DNA from: Leptasterias polaris
Lineage: Eukaryota > Echinodermata > Asteroidea > Forcipulatida > Asteriidae
Assembly: GCA_037783415.1 (NCBI GenBank)
Contig: JAZGTN010000029.1
Coordinates: forward strand, 868,001-932,000
Direction of reading: 5' to 3'
Length of the DNA stretch: 64,000 nt
This document shows, piece after piece, positions 1 through 13,200 of the stretch (the first letter of the stretch is position 1; each line of letters starts with the position of its first letter). Both the position numbers and the translations under genes were made by a program. Below the pieces are notes generated by a model. The model was not told the origin of the DNA and made no database searches. It was given only the letters and a program-made list of their open reading frames with translations.

Positions 1-2130
1 GCAGAAAACATCTGCTGACAAACTTTTTGAAATAGGGCCCCAAATGAAAACCAACCCATCATATTGAGCACAACCAGAATGTTTAAACATGTGCCTCTGT
101 GGTATGCCATGCCCTGTGGAAGTTATAGTTTTATCATGCATCTTAGCTCATTAGATATGGAGGTCACCATACATGTAGGCAGTGTTTAAATAACATCAAA
201 TATGTGTAAATATAGAAACCAATGTGATCAGCTTTTGATAATTAATATGACTACGGTTACTAGTTACTAGTTACTAGTTACTAGTTACTAGTTACTACTT
301 ACGATGCCCAATGTACTTTCAAACTGTGCAGTGGAACCAAGAGTTGGTCTAAGCATACACATCAACAACAAAATTTGCAACAAAATCGAAACACAGTCAA
401 TGGTCTCTGAGAATTGTACAACTTTTGGTAAATTTGTTCAATCATTGGTTACTTGGTATCAAATGTTCTTGATAACAGAAGATGAATTAACAATAGATCT
501 TTATCATAACACAGCCGTCTTGTTTTTCAATGTAAACCAAACCGAAGCTGGAAGGGATTAAAGTCTGGTACCTTTCCAGAAGAATGAGAATCAGTATTCA
601 GTAATGCTGTTTCACATAGGAGCAAGGCTAAATATGGCGGCAGCATGATAATGGTCTGTTGGCTGTCTAGCGGACAGGGGCATAACCGCTGTTGCTGAAT
701 TTGGCTTTGTCACCCCTAAATTTCTCACTCTTAGTTTGGTTGGGAAAAAAATTGCAAGAATAGTGTGTCATTAATTTTTCTTATTAATAGCTGTGGATAT
801 TATCACAAGTTATTTGTTGATTTTAGCTTGTCTTAGTAAGTAGATTATTGTTGACCTACATCATTAGTGGTGCACACCATGACCCTAGGAACTTAGCAAA
901 GTGTCCGTTTTCATCAACTATCTTAGGGCATTGTTACATGAATCACTGATTCCAGAATTCGTCAGATTCCAATAGCAGGTAGTTTGGCAACTGAAAATCT
1001 GACAGGATGGACTTGTATCAAATCAGCATTCCTGCCCTCTATAGGCATGGTTGGTCTGGCTATGCATGATCAAGTCCATAAATGCCAAGTAAAACCTGCT
1101 GCTGTTTTTTGATGTACCTCGGTAGTTCCAGTTGCAGATTTTAATGATCTTTCATTATATCTGAATTACTCATTTAGTATGGCACAGACCTGTATTACTC
1201 TACAGCCTGTCCCATAATACCATGTGTACATTCTAGTGCAGAATACATGGAAGTTAGAAACTAGCCTTCTCCTCCTGAAGATAAGAGTGCAGTTCGAAAC
1301 GTCAAGACTGAATTGGCTCTTTTCAGATCCAACACTCCTCCCAAAAGAGGTTGTACCAGCAAGTTTACTACCAATAGTTACTTCCAGTCTGTTCGTGTTT
1401 TGATCATGCATGGCTTTATGGGATTATGGTTCTATACAGGCTGTAATAAAAGGTCGACACTAGGCACTTGCACTCATTGCACCTTGTTACTCATCTTTGC
1501 ACATTATGGATGCACGGTTCATGTTTATATGCACTACTCTCAACATTTTTCTGCCCTTAATTTGTAATCTATCTTCAGTATTTATAATAATTAATATATG
1601 TGAATATTTCAGAACTTATGTACTGTAAGTTCTTTAGAAGATGTAGGGATTTTCAATAATATGTGATTTGGTAGAGTGGAATTCGTGGAGTGGTCATTAC
1701 AGTTTGTTGATATTTTGTGACAATCTAACTATGTATAGTGTGACAGTATTATTGTGTAACAATTTACAATGGGGCTGTGTGACTATAAGTTTTTTAGTAG
1801 ACTTATTTGAAAATAACAGTGATACTTATTGCAGGTGTTGTTTTTTTTTGTTACTTGGGAAGTTGTATTCTATCAATTACATGTTTTTAATTGTTTGATC
1901 TCCTTAATCATGGAGGTCCTGGCTTTTTTTTTGACAAACGAAGTGGTACATTTATTACAAATAAATACTAACACCCATTGAAATCATTTTAAGGTTGGAC
2001 TCTTGAAATAATTGATCAGGTTAATAGATAATAATTGATTAAGTTATGTTTCCTGCTTACTATGAGACAATAATGGGTTGTATGCACTTCAGTATAACTA
2101 AAGCTACAGGTGTAATTAAACATTATATAT
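1..2130. other. Region without a recognisable gene
   Basis: AT-rich sequence with short open frames (304-561, 1313-1567, 1668-1898) that have no domain, repeat or splice context to support them. A block at 1265-1420 (GCAGTTCGAAACGTCAAGAC) has the flavour of a dispersed repeat but has no defined ends. Confidence 0.5.
258..298. repeat. 7 bp tandem repeat (GTTACTA)n
   Basis: About six copies of GTTACTA in a row. Confidence 0.95.
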
Positions 2131-2341
2131 ATAGACGATGTGACCTCTGACGTCATTTGAAAATCATAACATGATGCGCGCGCATGTCGCCGGGCAAAAC
2201 CTTTGTGTACTTGACAGCCAGCTAGAAAGTACACGCAATATTACCATGACTACGCGTCTTTTTGCCCGGCGGAACATGACTTGGACAACAGACTTGTCAA
2301 CAGAGGGCGGTTTGAATGTAAACAGAGGTCACATCGTCTAT
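2131..2341. mobile_element. MITE, 211 bp
   Basis: Perfect 19 bp terminal inverted repeats ATAGACGATGTGACCTCTG, with TA or TATA at both edges as the likely target duplication. The interior is GC-richer than the flanks and includes CCGGGCAAAA / TTTTGCCCGG inner arms. Confidence 0.8.
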
Positions 2342-3417
2342 AGGCCTATATAAATAACAATAAACAAATCTGTAAGGGCTGGGAAGTTCTAACCACTGAC
2401 AAATTTTTATTTATGTTTTTCATTTATTTTATTATTGTGTTTTTATGTAGTGTTAATTACCTTGAAGTTCTTCTCTTATAATGTAGATTTTCGAAAACAA
2501 ATTCGATAAATATAGAGACATAAAAAGCTACCTTATAATTTTAATGTTAACAGGATACAAACCCCACTTTATTTTGTAATGTTCATGTGTATGCCTTAAT
2601 ATTGTAATTTGTTCTGCTTGCTTTCTATTAATTGCATATAGGCCCTATTGAATGTAAATTATGAGTAAAAACGTGTAAGTATTTTTGTTATTTTTGAATT
2701 ATCATTCACATTATAAAATTTCCCTGATCAACTCATTTCCTTATAGTCATTAACTTATTTTGTAAATCTTTGCAAAGCATCAATTTTTTACAAGAATGGG
2801 GGAAATGAAATCACCCAAAAAGTTTTCTTTCAAAATCGAGTATGGTTTCAGATGCTTCAAAACCCGAACCCTCCTAAAAACCCTGTTCATGGGTTTGTCT
2901 GTTTGGTGAGGATTGTAGGCCCAAAACAAAATCAGGCATACTAATCTTACCTATACATGTAGTTAAAACATGTTGGTGTGAAACAACCATAGAATGGAGG
3001 GTGTGGGAACAAGAAGTGGGCATATATTGGGTGTAAGGGTTTTAAACATCAAATTGTAGGTGTTCGAACTTAACAGCTACTGGCGGGTTTTTTTTTTTTT
3101 TTTTTTTAATGTCTTATTTTTTTTCGTCAACTGATTTGTCTTCTCCCGAAAAATTATCGGAAAAGTTTGTTATATAAAGAAAGCTTGCACAATATTTGAA
3201 AACTATACATAATATTACACCGAGATGCAGAACAGAAGATGCTATAAAAAAAAACACAACGGAACCAGAACCAAGTTGTACTTGTACATGACATATTTTG
3301 GGAAAGTAACCTTTCTTATTACATTTTGCGTCTAATAACAAATTATAGTTTAATGGAAGGCTCTGAAAATAGGCATACCATTCTTCTATTTACAAAGGTC
3401 ACAGTTTATGTTCTTGA

Positions 3418-3782
3418 AGGGACACGTTGCCTTGAATCAGGCGAGTTGGTCTATGAAAAGCGTTTGTAACCGTTTGTTATAAAATGCATATGGTTAGAAA
3501 GATGTTTTAAAAGTAGAATACAATGATCCACACAAGTATGCCTCGAAATTGCGTGGTTTTCCTTTTACTTTGAGAACTAACACGGTCCGCCATTTGACTC
3601 TACAAAATGGCGTGCCGTGTTAGTTCACGACGTGAAAGGAAAACCACGCAATTTCAAGGCATATTTGTGTGGATCATTATATTCTACTTTTAAAACATCT
3701 TTCTAACCATATGCATTTCATAACAAACGGTTTCAAACGATTTTCATAGACCAACTCGCCTGATTCAAGGCAACGTGTCCCT
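3418..3782. mobile_element. TTAA-type foldback MITE, 365 bp
   Basis: Almost the whole element is an inverted repeat: AGGGACACGTTGCCTTGAAT at the left, its inverse at the right, and arms of about 170 bp meeting near ACACGGTCCGCCATTTGAC. The right flank is TTAA (3783-3786); the left is TTGA (3414-3417), a one-base change. TTAA duplication is the signature of piggyBac-type insertion. Confidence 0.8.
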
Positions 3783-4752
3783 TTAACCTGTAAAGTAATT
3801 TGAATTTAAAATATATCAATTGTGTAATGACCAATTTAAGCATTAACTTGACAGGAAGATGCCAGCCGCGGCGCAATTTTTTTTTTTTTAAATGTCCGGT
3901 ACAAAGTATTTTGTATTAAAGCAATAAATTCAACAACCAATACTATAAAAAAGAAAAGAACGCAAAACAATAACGTGATTTCGTGTGTATCCAGAAAAAG
4001 AAGTATTGATTGTTGTAAATTTTGTAAGGTATTATGCAATTAGTTGTTTCTAAATTTCGAACATTTCAAATTGTGGTGATGGTAAACTATCAGTTTTTTT
4101 TAAACCAGCAGGCAGTATGCTAATGTCTTTTACTGTGTTTGCATAAATTATTTTGGTGGGCAGAATTTTATTGTTATAGTAGATTGTCTGTTTTATTAAC
4201 TGCAAAACAAAGTTCCAATGGTGAGTTGATTAATGTAAAATAAATTTGCTCCTGTGTGTGTTAAATATTTTGTCTTTCTTTTTTTAAATATGCAAATAAT
4301 ATCTAATTATAACATTTTGACTTTAAGTTCTGCATTGTAATGAAGAAGGGACAATACAAGGCCAACAGGCGATTCAGGGTGATTGGTCAATTCAACATGG
4401 GCGGAGTTTATTGCATAATCATAGAGATGGTTCATCAGTCAATTAAAAACTTGAAAATAATATGAGAAGTTGTACAAGTATGTGTGAACCTGCAAGTATA
4501 TTTGTCTATAAAAAGTACAAGGACATTATTTTGTTATCTTAGAAAACCATGCAATTACAAAAGAAAAGCAACATTTCTTAATTACACAATATAGTATTTT
4601 AAGATTAATCAACTCACTGACAACAATTTTTTTTACCGTGACGTTTGAGAGGGAATTGTGAGTGCTTCATTACGATGAGTACAACTGCTCAATAGGTGCA
4701 TGTAATTAACTTTGTGGTATAAAAACATATTTTATAAAATACATTAACAAAT

Positions 4753-5137
4753 TTAAAGGCACTGGACACGTTTGGTAATTACTCAAAATATGTATTAGAA
4801 TAAAAACTTACTTGGTAACGAGCAACAAGAAGCTGTTGATAGTATAACACATTTTGAGAAACTACTCCCTCTGAAGTAACGTATAGTTTTTGAGAAAGAG
4901 GTAATTTCTCAATAAAATATTTGAATTTGAAAAAGACTTCAGGCCTGAAGCCTTTTCAGGCATCTGAAAGCACACAAATTTGTGCAACAAGGGTGTTTTT
5001 TCTTTCATTATTTTCTTGCATCTTCGATGACCAATTGAGACCAAATTTTCACAGGTTTGTACTTTATGCATATGTTGCGATACACCAAGTGAGAATACTG
5101 GTCTTTGACAATTACCAAACGTGTCCAGTGCCTTTAA
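4753..5137. mobile_element. TTAA-type MITE, AGGCACTGGACACG family, copy 1
   Basis: TTAA (4753-4756), then AGGCACTGGACACGTTTGGT; the right end is its inverse followed by TTAA (5134-5137). Inner sequence includes TTACTTGGTAACGAGCAAC and GAGGTAATTTCTC. A second copy in inverse orientation is at 61914-62289. No coding capacity. Confidence 0.85.
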
Positions 5138-5162
5138 AGATATCGTGACGCACTTCCATAGA

Positions 5163-5350
5163 GCTGCTTTATGCACACAAAAAGTAGCTAAGCACAAAAC
5201 AAAGTATTTTGCTTTACCAGTACTACCAGCCAAATTACCATACCACACATATCATTTGTGACTTGTTTCCTGCTTTTTTGCTTTAATTTCTGCTAAGCGG
5301 AAATTTTGTAAGCAAACTTGTCTGCTTAAGCAGCTCTATTAAATTCGGCC
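5163..5350. repeat. Dispersed repeat copy (inverse of 27018-27190)
   Basis: Contains GTAGCTAAGCACAAAAC, CACACATATCATTTGTGAC and CTGCTTAAGCAG, the same blocks in inverse order as the copy at 27 kb. Confidence 0.5.
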
Positions 5351-5393
5351 CTGTTAGTGGTTGTAATCCATGCGGGCAAGTGGTGTAGCACAG

Positions 5394-5790
5394 TTAAAGG
5401 GACACACCGGCTTCCTTGGGCTATTTTGGCTACAAAATAGACTAAAACATGACTCCAAAGGTCTTCCAGGAATGGAGATGAACGGTTCCTAAAAGAAACC
5501 ATCAATTTTGGTCGTTTTTGAGCATTTTTCAAAAAACGAAGGTCACATGGGTTATCCGAACCACTTTTTTTGTTCGGATAACCCTCGTGATCTTCGGAGT
5601 TATTAATTACTGCACCGAATTCAACTCTGTTTTTAACAAGAATTCATGAGTATTTGACACACAAAAATATGTATTCAAAATAATATGGATACAAGTTGTA
5701 AGTAAAACAAAAAGTCGAACGTAAGATTTTATTTCAGAGAGTCCGAGCAACGGAAGCGTGTCTTACAGTGCACAGCGTGGGGCTAGCTAC
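5394..5790. mobile_element. Fragment of a TTAA-type element (AGGGACACACCGG end)
   Basis: Starts TTAA, then AGGGACACACCGGCTTCC. It includes a hairpin of GGGTTATCCGAAC and its inverse (5548-5584), and a block at 5640-5770 (TAAGATTTTATTTCAGAGAG) that recurs in inverse at 12461-12580. The right terminus was not identified. Confidence 0.5.
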
Positions 5791-5974
5791 ACAAACACAG
5801 GGACAGTCGTGTCGCTTGCGAGCAGAGTATATAACAACACCTTTTCATTCCTATAGCTAAGATCGAGATGTGGCTCTTTCTTCTCATTCATGAATCAAAA
5901 GCATGTGGCATTTAAAAGCCAGGTTTCAACAGACAAACACAACAATATTCCGGATACCATTGAGCATGCGCTTA

Positions 5975-7001
5975 TACAGTCGTTTGACCAGTTCTGGATC
6001 ACTTTTTGAATTCACGTTGTTTTTTGTTGCAATCTCTTTGACATCTTAAACAAAAAAGTTGATCAGTTTACCTAAACATGTCATAAAACTCACCAAGTAT
6101 CCACTGACAAAAAAAGATCAGTACTTTTGAAGAGGCTTTGAGAAAAGTATCGTCACCTGTTTGACCAGTTCAGGATCAGTTGAATCTATTCTGAATCAGT
6201 AGCGTGCCCTCTATTGCAAACCCATACTCCCATTCATAAAACTGTCTCTCAAGGACATGAAACTTCAGAAGTGTGTTGGCATGGACTTGGACTTCCTTTC
6301 TTTAGTGAATGTCATGCAAGTGTCTTCAACAGCAGCGCAAAAACCCAGCGACACAAACACAAAACAACAGCTAAGGCAATTGAAAAAGTGAAGCGCACCT
6401 AAAAGCAACATTGACCCCTCCAAGTTTCATTTTATCACAAAAAAACCCAATCTACAAGAATTTGTTGAAGTAATGTATCTCAAAAGCAATAAATAAACTT
6501 TCTACTGCAGCAGTATGATTTTACCTCACTTAGTAAGTTAGTGCAGCACCATTTGACACAATGAGATGTTGAGTGATCCCGAACTGGTCAAGGGTACAAT
6601 GCCCCCCCAAAGACGATTTTGGTAATTTCGTCTCCTCAAAAAAACAAGATGACTGCTCAGTATTTACGTGAAACATTTTGTACACATCCTTAGCATTTTA
6701 CATAAATTTTTTTCGCCCTGGCGTTCAAATTCTAAAGGTGAGAAGTTTTAACAGCGTTTTTCAACCAACATTTTTAAACAAAATAAATATCAATATTGCT
6801 CACAAACTTCAGGAAAATTGCCATAATTTATTTGCCGATAATGTTTGGCACCTTATTTTGGGTTTGTTGGTTTAATGTATGTTATTCTTCACATGTATCA
6901 ACATAAATTGGTAATGTGAGAAGTAATATAATTATTTGGTTATTGCAAAGTTGAAGTGATCCCGAACTGGTCAATGATCCCGAACTGGTCAAACGACTGT
7001 A
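5975..7001. mobile_element. TA-flanked DNA element with CAGTCG termini, copy 1
   Basis: TA, then CAGTCGTTTGACCAGTTCTG at 5977; the inverse ends at 6999, followed by TA. Inner copies of the TTGACCAGTTC motif are at about 6160, 6575 and 6965-6985. The flanks of the interior match 59223-60107 in inverse (TTTTTGAATTCACGTTGTTT). The small open frames inside are not conserved between the copies. Confidence 0.75.
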
Positions 7002-8005
7002 CAAAACGGCGAAGGAGACCTAGTATATGAAGGCAAACTTGCGAGGAGGGCAATTTACATAAAAACCAATTACCCCCAAAATGCCAATTGTGAAACAAAA
7101 TGCGTTGCTGAAAGTAGTTGAAGAAATGGTGCATTTTCCCCTAAAGGTATACCCTATTGGATTGATCCACCTGGACAATAGAGTAATATTACATTTTATG
7201 CTATTTTGGGGACCTGTCGACAACGTACACGATTTAGACTCATTTGAGGTAAAATATTCACCACACCCCGTTCTCGAATTCGACGGGTTGAAAATTAAGA
7301 ATACTTCGTTGTTGTGAAGGCAAGGCAGTCTTCTTTAAAACTAAAAGACGCCTCAATAAGGGATATGAAGATTTCTACTGGAACTTTTCAAAGGGCACCA
7401 AGGCAATGGGCCAGGGCCATGGAGGCACTTGCCTATGGTTGCCTCCATAATACTCCTGAATAGTGAGCCGACCACCCTTGTTCGTAACACATTAATGCAA
7501 CAGTGACCGGACCATTATTAATTCGTCATTAAAATAGTTACACGTTGTTTTACACATGCGCTTACCTTGCCTGTAAATGAAGGTCCGACACTCTTGATCT
7601 GCTTCGCTTTGCAAAAACGTCTCCTTGCCTTTCATTGCACGACAATGGCCTTCGAAGCATCCACTCCGTTCACAAACACCGGTCAAATAATTCCTTTAAG
7701 AGTATTTTCCAGGTAAATTTATATTTCCAAAGTAGTCTTCATTAACAAAACTGTTCGCCGAGTCTCGATGTATCATCAGTAAAAGTGTATGTAGGTGACC
7801 ACCTCAACTCAAGACAATTTGAATTCATGCTCAAGTGGTGGAATTGTGGCGAGTATTGTTTGATGGGAATAGTTCACCATAGCCTTATGGGATACCCCTG
7901 CGCCTTTTACCTTAGGACGAAGCAACGTTCGGGCGCATCCATTCAACTTCCAGCCAATCAACAAAGCCCATTCTTAGAACAGGTGTTAGTTGTTTACCAA
8001 TACAC

Positions 8006-8157
8006 CGATCCATTAAGCCACGCCCATTTCTCATTGACCAATCACAACCGCGAAATCTGATCACCATTTGAGCCGTTTGGCGATCTTTGCACTAATGGTG
8101 ATCGGGTTTCGCGGCTGTGATTGGTCAACTCGTAAGGAGGCGGGGCTTAATGGATCG
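8006..8157. mobile_element. Short palindromic MITE, 152 bp
   Basis: CGATCCATTAAGCCACGCCC at the left and the imperfect inverse (GGCGGGGCTTAATGGATCG) at the right; the arms continue through ATTGACCAATCACAACCGCG. Confidence 0.75.
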
Positions 8158-9373
8158 ATCTATTATGTGGGCAATGATGATGGGCAGATAATGAATAGCT
8201 ATTACTACTCAAGGATGTAGTGGGGATGTTTGCATAGATAATTTAAAATACTGTCCTGAGCTGAAGATTAAGAAGATGTAGGCTTAGCTTTTTGAATATA
8301 AAACGATACAATAAACATATACAACTAGCTTAATAATTTCAAACAACTTGACAATATCTACTAAATACGGTTTATTTTTTGCTTAAATTCGGGAAATAGT
8401 TTAATGATTGGTTCCAGTTGTGTGTTTTTCTATTGCTTCTTAACATGACGTAGCCTTTGAACTTACTGTAACAACTATTATATAACTATATTGATACATA
8501 AGACTAAGACGGTGAATACATTTGATGAACAAGCAAGATATCAAGGTTTTCGATAAGTTCACAAACCAATAAATGGATAAGTGCGAATTACTAGCAATCC
8601 AAGAAGATTATTATTATTCGGTTCCTAAAACATGGTGTTGTTTTAATGTTGCCGTTTATTCCAGGACTGTAAACAAGAGAATGTACAAAATGGACAGCGT
8701 CAATGCTACTATCGTTATGATAACTAATTTCTGAGTCAAGGTACGTCACATAAACCATGGAGGTAGAATTAGACCTCCATGCATAAACCAACGCTAACAA
8801 ATTTCGGCGTTTTAGTTTCAATTTTATTGTTTACGAGAAAATTGTGAGATTGTTTTCTTTTTATTAACAACTTTTTGTTCTTCTATTCTTTTTTGCCATA
8901 CTAAAATTTTAATACAAAATTAAGCTGTCGCACTACTTTTTTTATGAGCCTTTTGTTTGTTGTCTTATTTAGCTAATTTTGTGGCTGCTTCACATTCATT
9001 GTTTATGCTAATACTAGTTCGTGCACTAAACAAAGATGCATCTTCATTGATTATTTTAAAAATCAGATTTATCGCACTTATTTTTTGCTGAATCTGAAGC
9101 CGAAGGATCTTATTAACGTATTCTAAACGTTTTATTTTATAAACTAAAGTTGTGTTCAACTTCTAAAAACCTTTGAAAACCGTACTTTTCTGTTTCATTC
9201 CCCTTCTAACTGATTTGAGTCCGTCTAGTAAATTGTTTTATTTTTTTTATCTGCTGTAATGTTATTTTGCAGATTTTGTCATCTTTAGCTATTGTTGACT
9301 TTCTAAAGATTTAGTATTACATGAAATAGATTTGATTATAAGCGAATTGAATGTCATTCCACTAGCCCCACTG
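8158..9373. other. AT-rich region downstream of HCN
   Basis: Probably includes the HCN 3'UTR immediately below 9374. The open frames at 8591-8821 and 8965-9159 (minus) show no homology. No element with clear ends was found. Confidence 0.4.
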
Positions 9374-9545
9374 TCATACGGGTGATGGGTGCCTATCGGA
9401 GGCACTGATGCCGAGGGAATCACTACCGATTGGGTGTGAGTGGCTTTGAGTCGTGTCGGCTGATGATGGACCTTCATTTACTTGCAGAATTTCCTCAGTC
9501 GAATCATGCTCAAACTCGTCATTTATTTTCCTGGTTTCAGTTTCT
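9374..9545 (-). CDS. HCN: HCN exon 10: C-terminal tail and stop
   Basis: After acceptor TTACTTTCAG the phase-2 junction gives Arg, then an acidic, Ser/His-rich tail of 56 residues (starting [18 protein letters not shown], ending SDRHPSPV) and TGA at 9374-9376. The tail is not conserved in the family, so support comes from phase agreement, the splice site and the hydrophilic open frame. A possible AATAAA on the minus strand lies near 9236-9241. Confidence 0.78.
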
Positions 9546-10199
9546 CTGAAAGTAACAAAGGACTTAATGCAAATGTGAAAAAGGTTGTGGGAACAGTCTG
9601 GAGACTGGCTACAGTTAATAATGACAGTTAACTATCTTCTCCGTTACCGTTTCACCTTTCGATGTGCTTTTCGTGCGAATAAGTAACCATGGACGCAGCA
9701 CCTGGTTATACCCTTCAGGATGGCATTTTGAGTTGATGTACTGCCATGAAAATATTATATTGAGGAAATCTCAGCCGACAACCCACTGCCTCAAGCGTAT
9801 TCGACATTGGCGGGGTCCAGGGTTCTTGTTCACAAAGCACTAAGATTCACCTTAAAATGAATTGTCAATATCACCACATATATTTTGACATTACATTTTG
9901 GGTTAGCATGACGCTTGCTAATAGATTTCGCAAGATTATTGAACCGGGCGCTGGATATTTGTTTTCTTTCTTCAAATTTCAAGGTAGGGCAACAGTAAAC
10001 TGTAAGTTTACTTCTGTATTGTTAAATGTAACCTGAGTAATCTTTATTTATTTTGACATAATTACTTTCTTTCTACACATCAAGGGCCTTTCCACTCGAC
10101 AAGCTTGCTTTTTGGAGAAGCCCGCCGCTTAATCGTATATGTTTTTTTTTTATACCGTCTGTAAATCTTTTTTTTTTTTTTTGATTAAGTGGAAAATAA

Positions 10200-10242
<43 letters not shown>

Positions 10243-13200
10243 GGTGAACTGTAACTTTACTCTGATTCCCAAGATCTGCCAATGCAGATATCGGGACTTC
10301 CCCTCAAATACTTACGATAACCGATTGTAAAATAACACGAATCTCAATTATTGTTTTGTTAACATTATGATTAGCCTTACCTCACTATTGTTACGGAGTC
10401 GTCAGGAATTTCAAACAAGGGTTCTGTATTCTTTGATTTGGATGAGTTTTGATCCCTCAGAGCGAAGACCAGCGAACTGGATGACTTCCCTATTTTCTCC
10501 ATGCGTTTTATTGCAACTTCTATCATTGTTTTCCGGACTGAGGGAAATTCTGCCATAACCTGTAGTAAATCATGAAATTTTTCATCCTTTCGCAGTTATG
10601 TTTTTTGTTTGTGTGTGTGTGCGTAGGTATACTACGGAGCCCGGTAAGGGACAGTTGAAGAAAAAAATACGCGGGGACTAATTCGTTCGCACGGTTTAGT
10701 AATTCGTCCGAACGAATTAGTAATCCGTTCCCACGGTTTAGTAATCCGTTCGAACGAATTAGCAATCCGTTCGCACGGTTTAATAATCCGTTCGAACGAA
10801 TTAGGAATCCGTTCGCACGGTTTAGCCTAGTCATGAAATAGCGCTGCACGCATGCGTACGATCCACTCTCAAGAACACTTTGCTTCAAGATGGCGGAGGG
10901 CCGCGACGGTAGTTCTGACATCTCTGATGATGACCGTGTTGGTAAGCTGTTAGACTTGTTGACAAGTCGTTAATGATGGTCGCGGTGGGTCGAGTCGCGT
11001 GTGGTGCTGTAGCGTAATAAAGACAGCTCTCGCGAGATCACTGCTCTCGCGCGAAGTTGCTGGCTGCCGACTCTTCGTCATTAACGACTTGTGAAACCCG
11101 AATACTGTATGTTTTCATTTATTCAGGTACGAACGCAGTATACATTACGGTTGATGTAGAGACGATCATGAAGACGAGTCCATTTTATCTGAGGGTAGTA
11201 CTAATTTTAGTTACTGTAAATGTACTGAATGCTTGCGCTTGAGACATCTGTGAGTGAGTTTTCTGTGTGTTAACTCCTTCATTAATTTAGTAACTAAAGA
11301 AATAAAGTAAACTTATTTTAAAATACATTATTATATAATTGTTTAAGATGTGTGTTTTGCCTCATAAAAATAAATAATGCCTACCGTGGATAGTTACTGA
11401 TCCGGAATTTAACAAATTGGTGTGATTGGACTTCAGGGGAACGAAAGGAGGGAACAAAAGCTAGCTATCTTGAGGGGACGAAAGAGGAATTTTGGGGAAC
11501 AAAATCTCATTGCGAAGAAACGGGGGCGTATATTTAGGGAACGAAAGCATATTTCAGACGAATGAAGGTATGGTTCGGGCAACTAATTCAAAGTCGTATT
11601 TCGATGAAACGAAAGCTTGTTTTTAGGGAAAGAAATCTCCTTTCGGTGGAAAAAACTCATTTTTATTGAACGAAAGCATATTTAGAGCGAACGAAAGTAT
11701 ATTTTGTTCGAACAAAATCATATTTCGAGGAAACGAATGCGTATCTTTCACGGAACAAAAGCATTTTTTATTTCTAGGTAATAAAATCGTATTTCGGGGG
11801 AAAGAAGGCGTGCTCGAGGGAACAAAGGCGTATTTTCTAGGAAAAATCTATTTCGTTACCTAGAAAAACACAACTTTGTTTCCAATTAAAAAAATATATA
11901 TATTTTGATTGAATTAAATAATATTTTGAGGAAACGAAATTACTTTGTTGGAATTTTGTGTGTCGAGAGATGGAAAAAGAAATTCAGAGTGAGAATTTTT
12001 TTTTCACATTTTAATTTGTAAATTTTTCACCTGTTCCTTCAGGGGCTCTGGTTCTGTGTTGTTTTATTTGTGGGGGGGGGGGGGCTCGTTTTTGTCTAAC
12101 AAATTGTTTAACTTAATTGCACCGTCAATACAAGACAAGCGTGGTATTCCTATTTATTGACATAAATCTTATTTAATTTCCAAATCGGGGGAAGGAACGT
12201 ACACCGAGCATTGAAACGTAGCGATTTTAAAACAGCGGATTCGATCAGCGAGGTTTACCGACTAACAAACCCGCAATGACAAGGTAGTTGGTGGTCTGGC
12301 TCCCTACCCCTCCCAAATGTTCATGAGCTTCCAGGTACAGCTATCTCTTGGCTAGGGGGTTTGCGTTGCGCTGAGCCTCGCCGAGAGAAACTCTGCGCGC
12401 CATGGCAGCTACACGATTTGCCCGTGTGTTTTACGTACGTCCCCACACGCTCGCACTGTCAAACATGCTTCCGTTGCTCGGACTCTCTGAAATAAAATCT
12501 TACGTTCGATTTTTTGTAATTATTTACAAGTTGTACCCATAATTTGAATACGAATTTTCTTTTGTCAAAATACTCATGAACACAATCACTCTCACCACTC
12601 AGTGTTTGGGGTTGATCGTGCATGATCAAAGCAACAAAAAACTCCATCCAGTACAGGATTTAATGTTTAATATTCATCTACAGTTTGAATATTCATAGAT
12701 ATAACGAAATTGACCAATCAGATGCGTCCGTACGAAATCGGCTGAAGTGCCCATAGGCCGTGCACAAACCGCCTGCGGGTTTCACAAGTCGGTAAATGTG
12801 ACCAGTCTTGAGAGCAGTAATCTCGCACAGAGCAGCCCTCTCGCGGGATATTGCGAGAAAGCCGTTCGCTATCACCGCGACAGACATTTAACGACTTGTC
12901 AACAAGTCTAGTAAGCTGTATGTGACATATTAAGTGCATCTTTATCCAATCAAACTGATAAAGACTGACAGACTTACCAACACGGTTATCATCAGATACT
13001 TCCGTCGCGGCCCTCCGCCATCTTGAAGCAGTGTCGTTGTTAGTGGAGGTACGCACGCGTGCAGCATCATTGCATTCCTTTGCCAATCCGTGCGAACGGA
13101 TTCCTAATTCGTTCGAACGGATTACTAAACCGTTCGAACGGATTACTAAACCGTGGGAACGGATTACTAAACCGTAGGAACGGATTGTTAATTCGTTCGA

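Noticed and set aside
10523..10921. 132-codon minus-strand frame
   Set aside because: It reads through the foldback iterons ([13 protein letters not shown] repeats) and into HCN exon 9 out of context; the 13059-13349 plus-strand frame is the same effect in the other arm.
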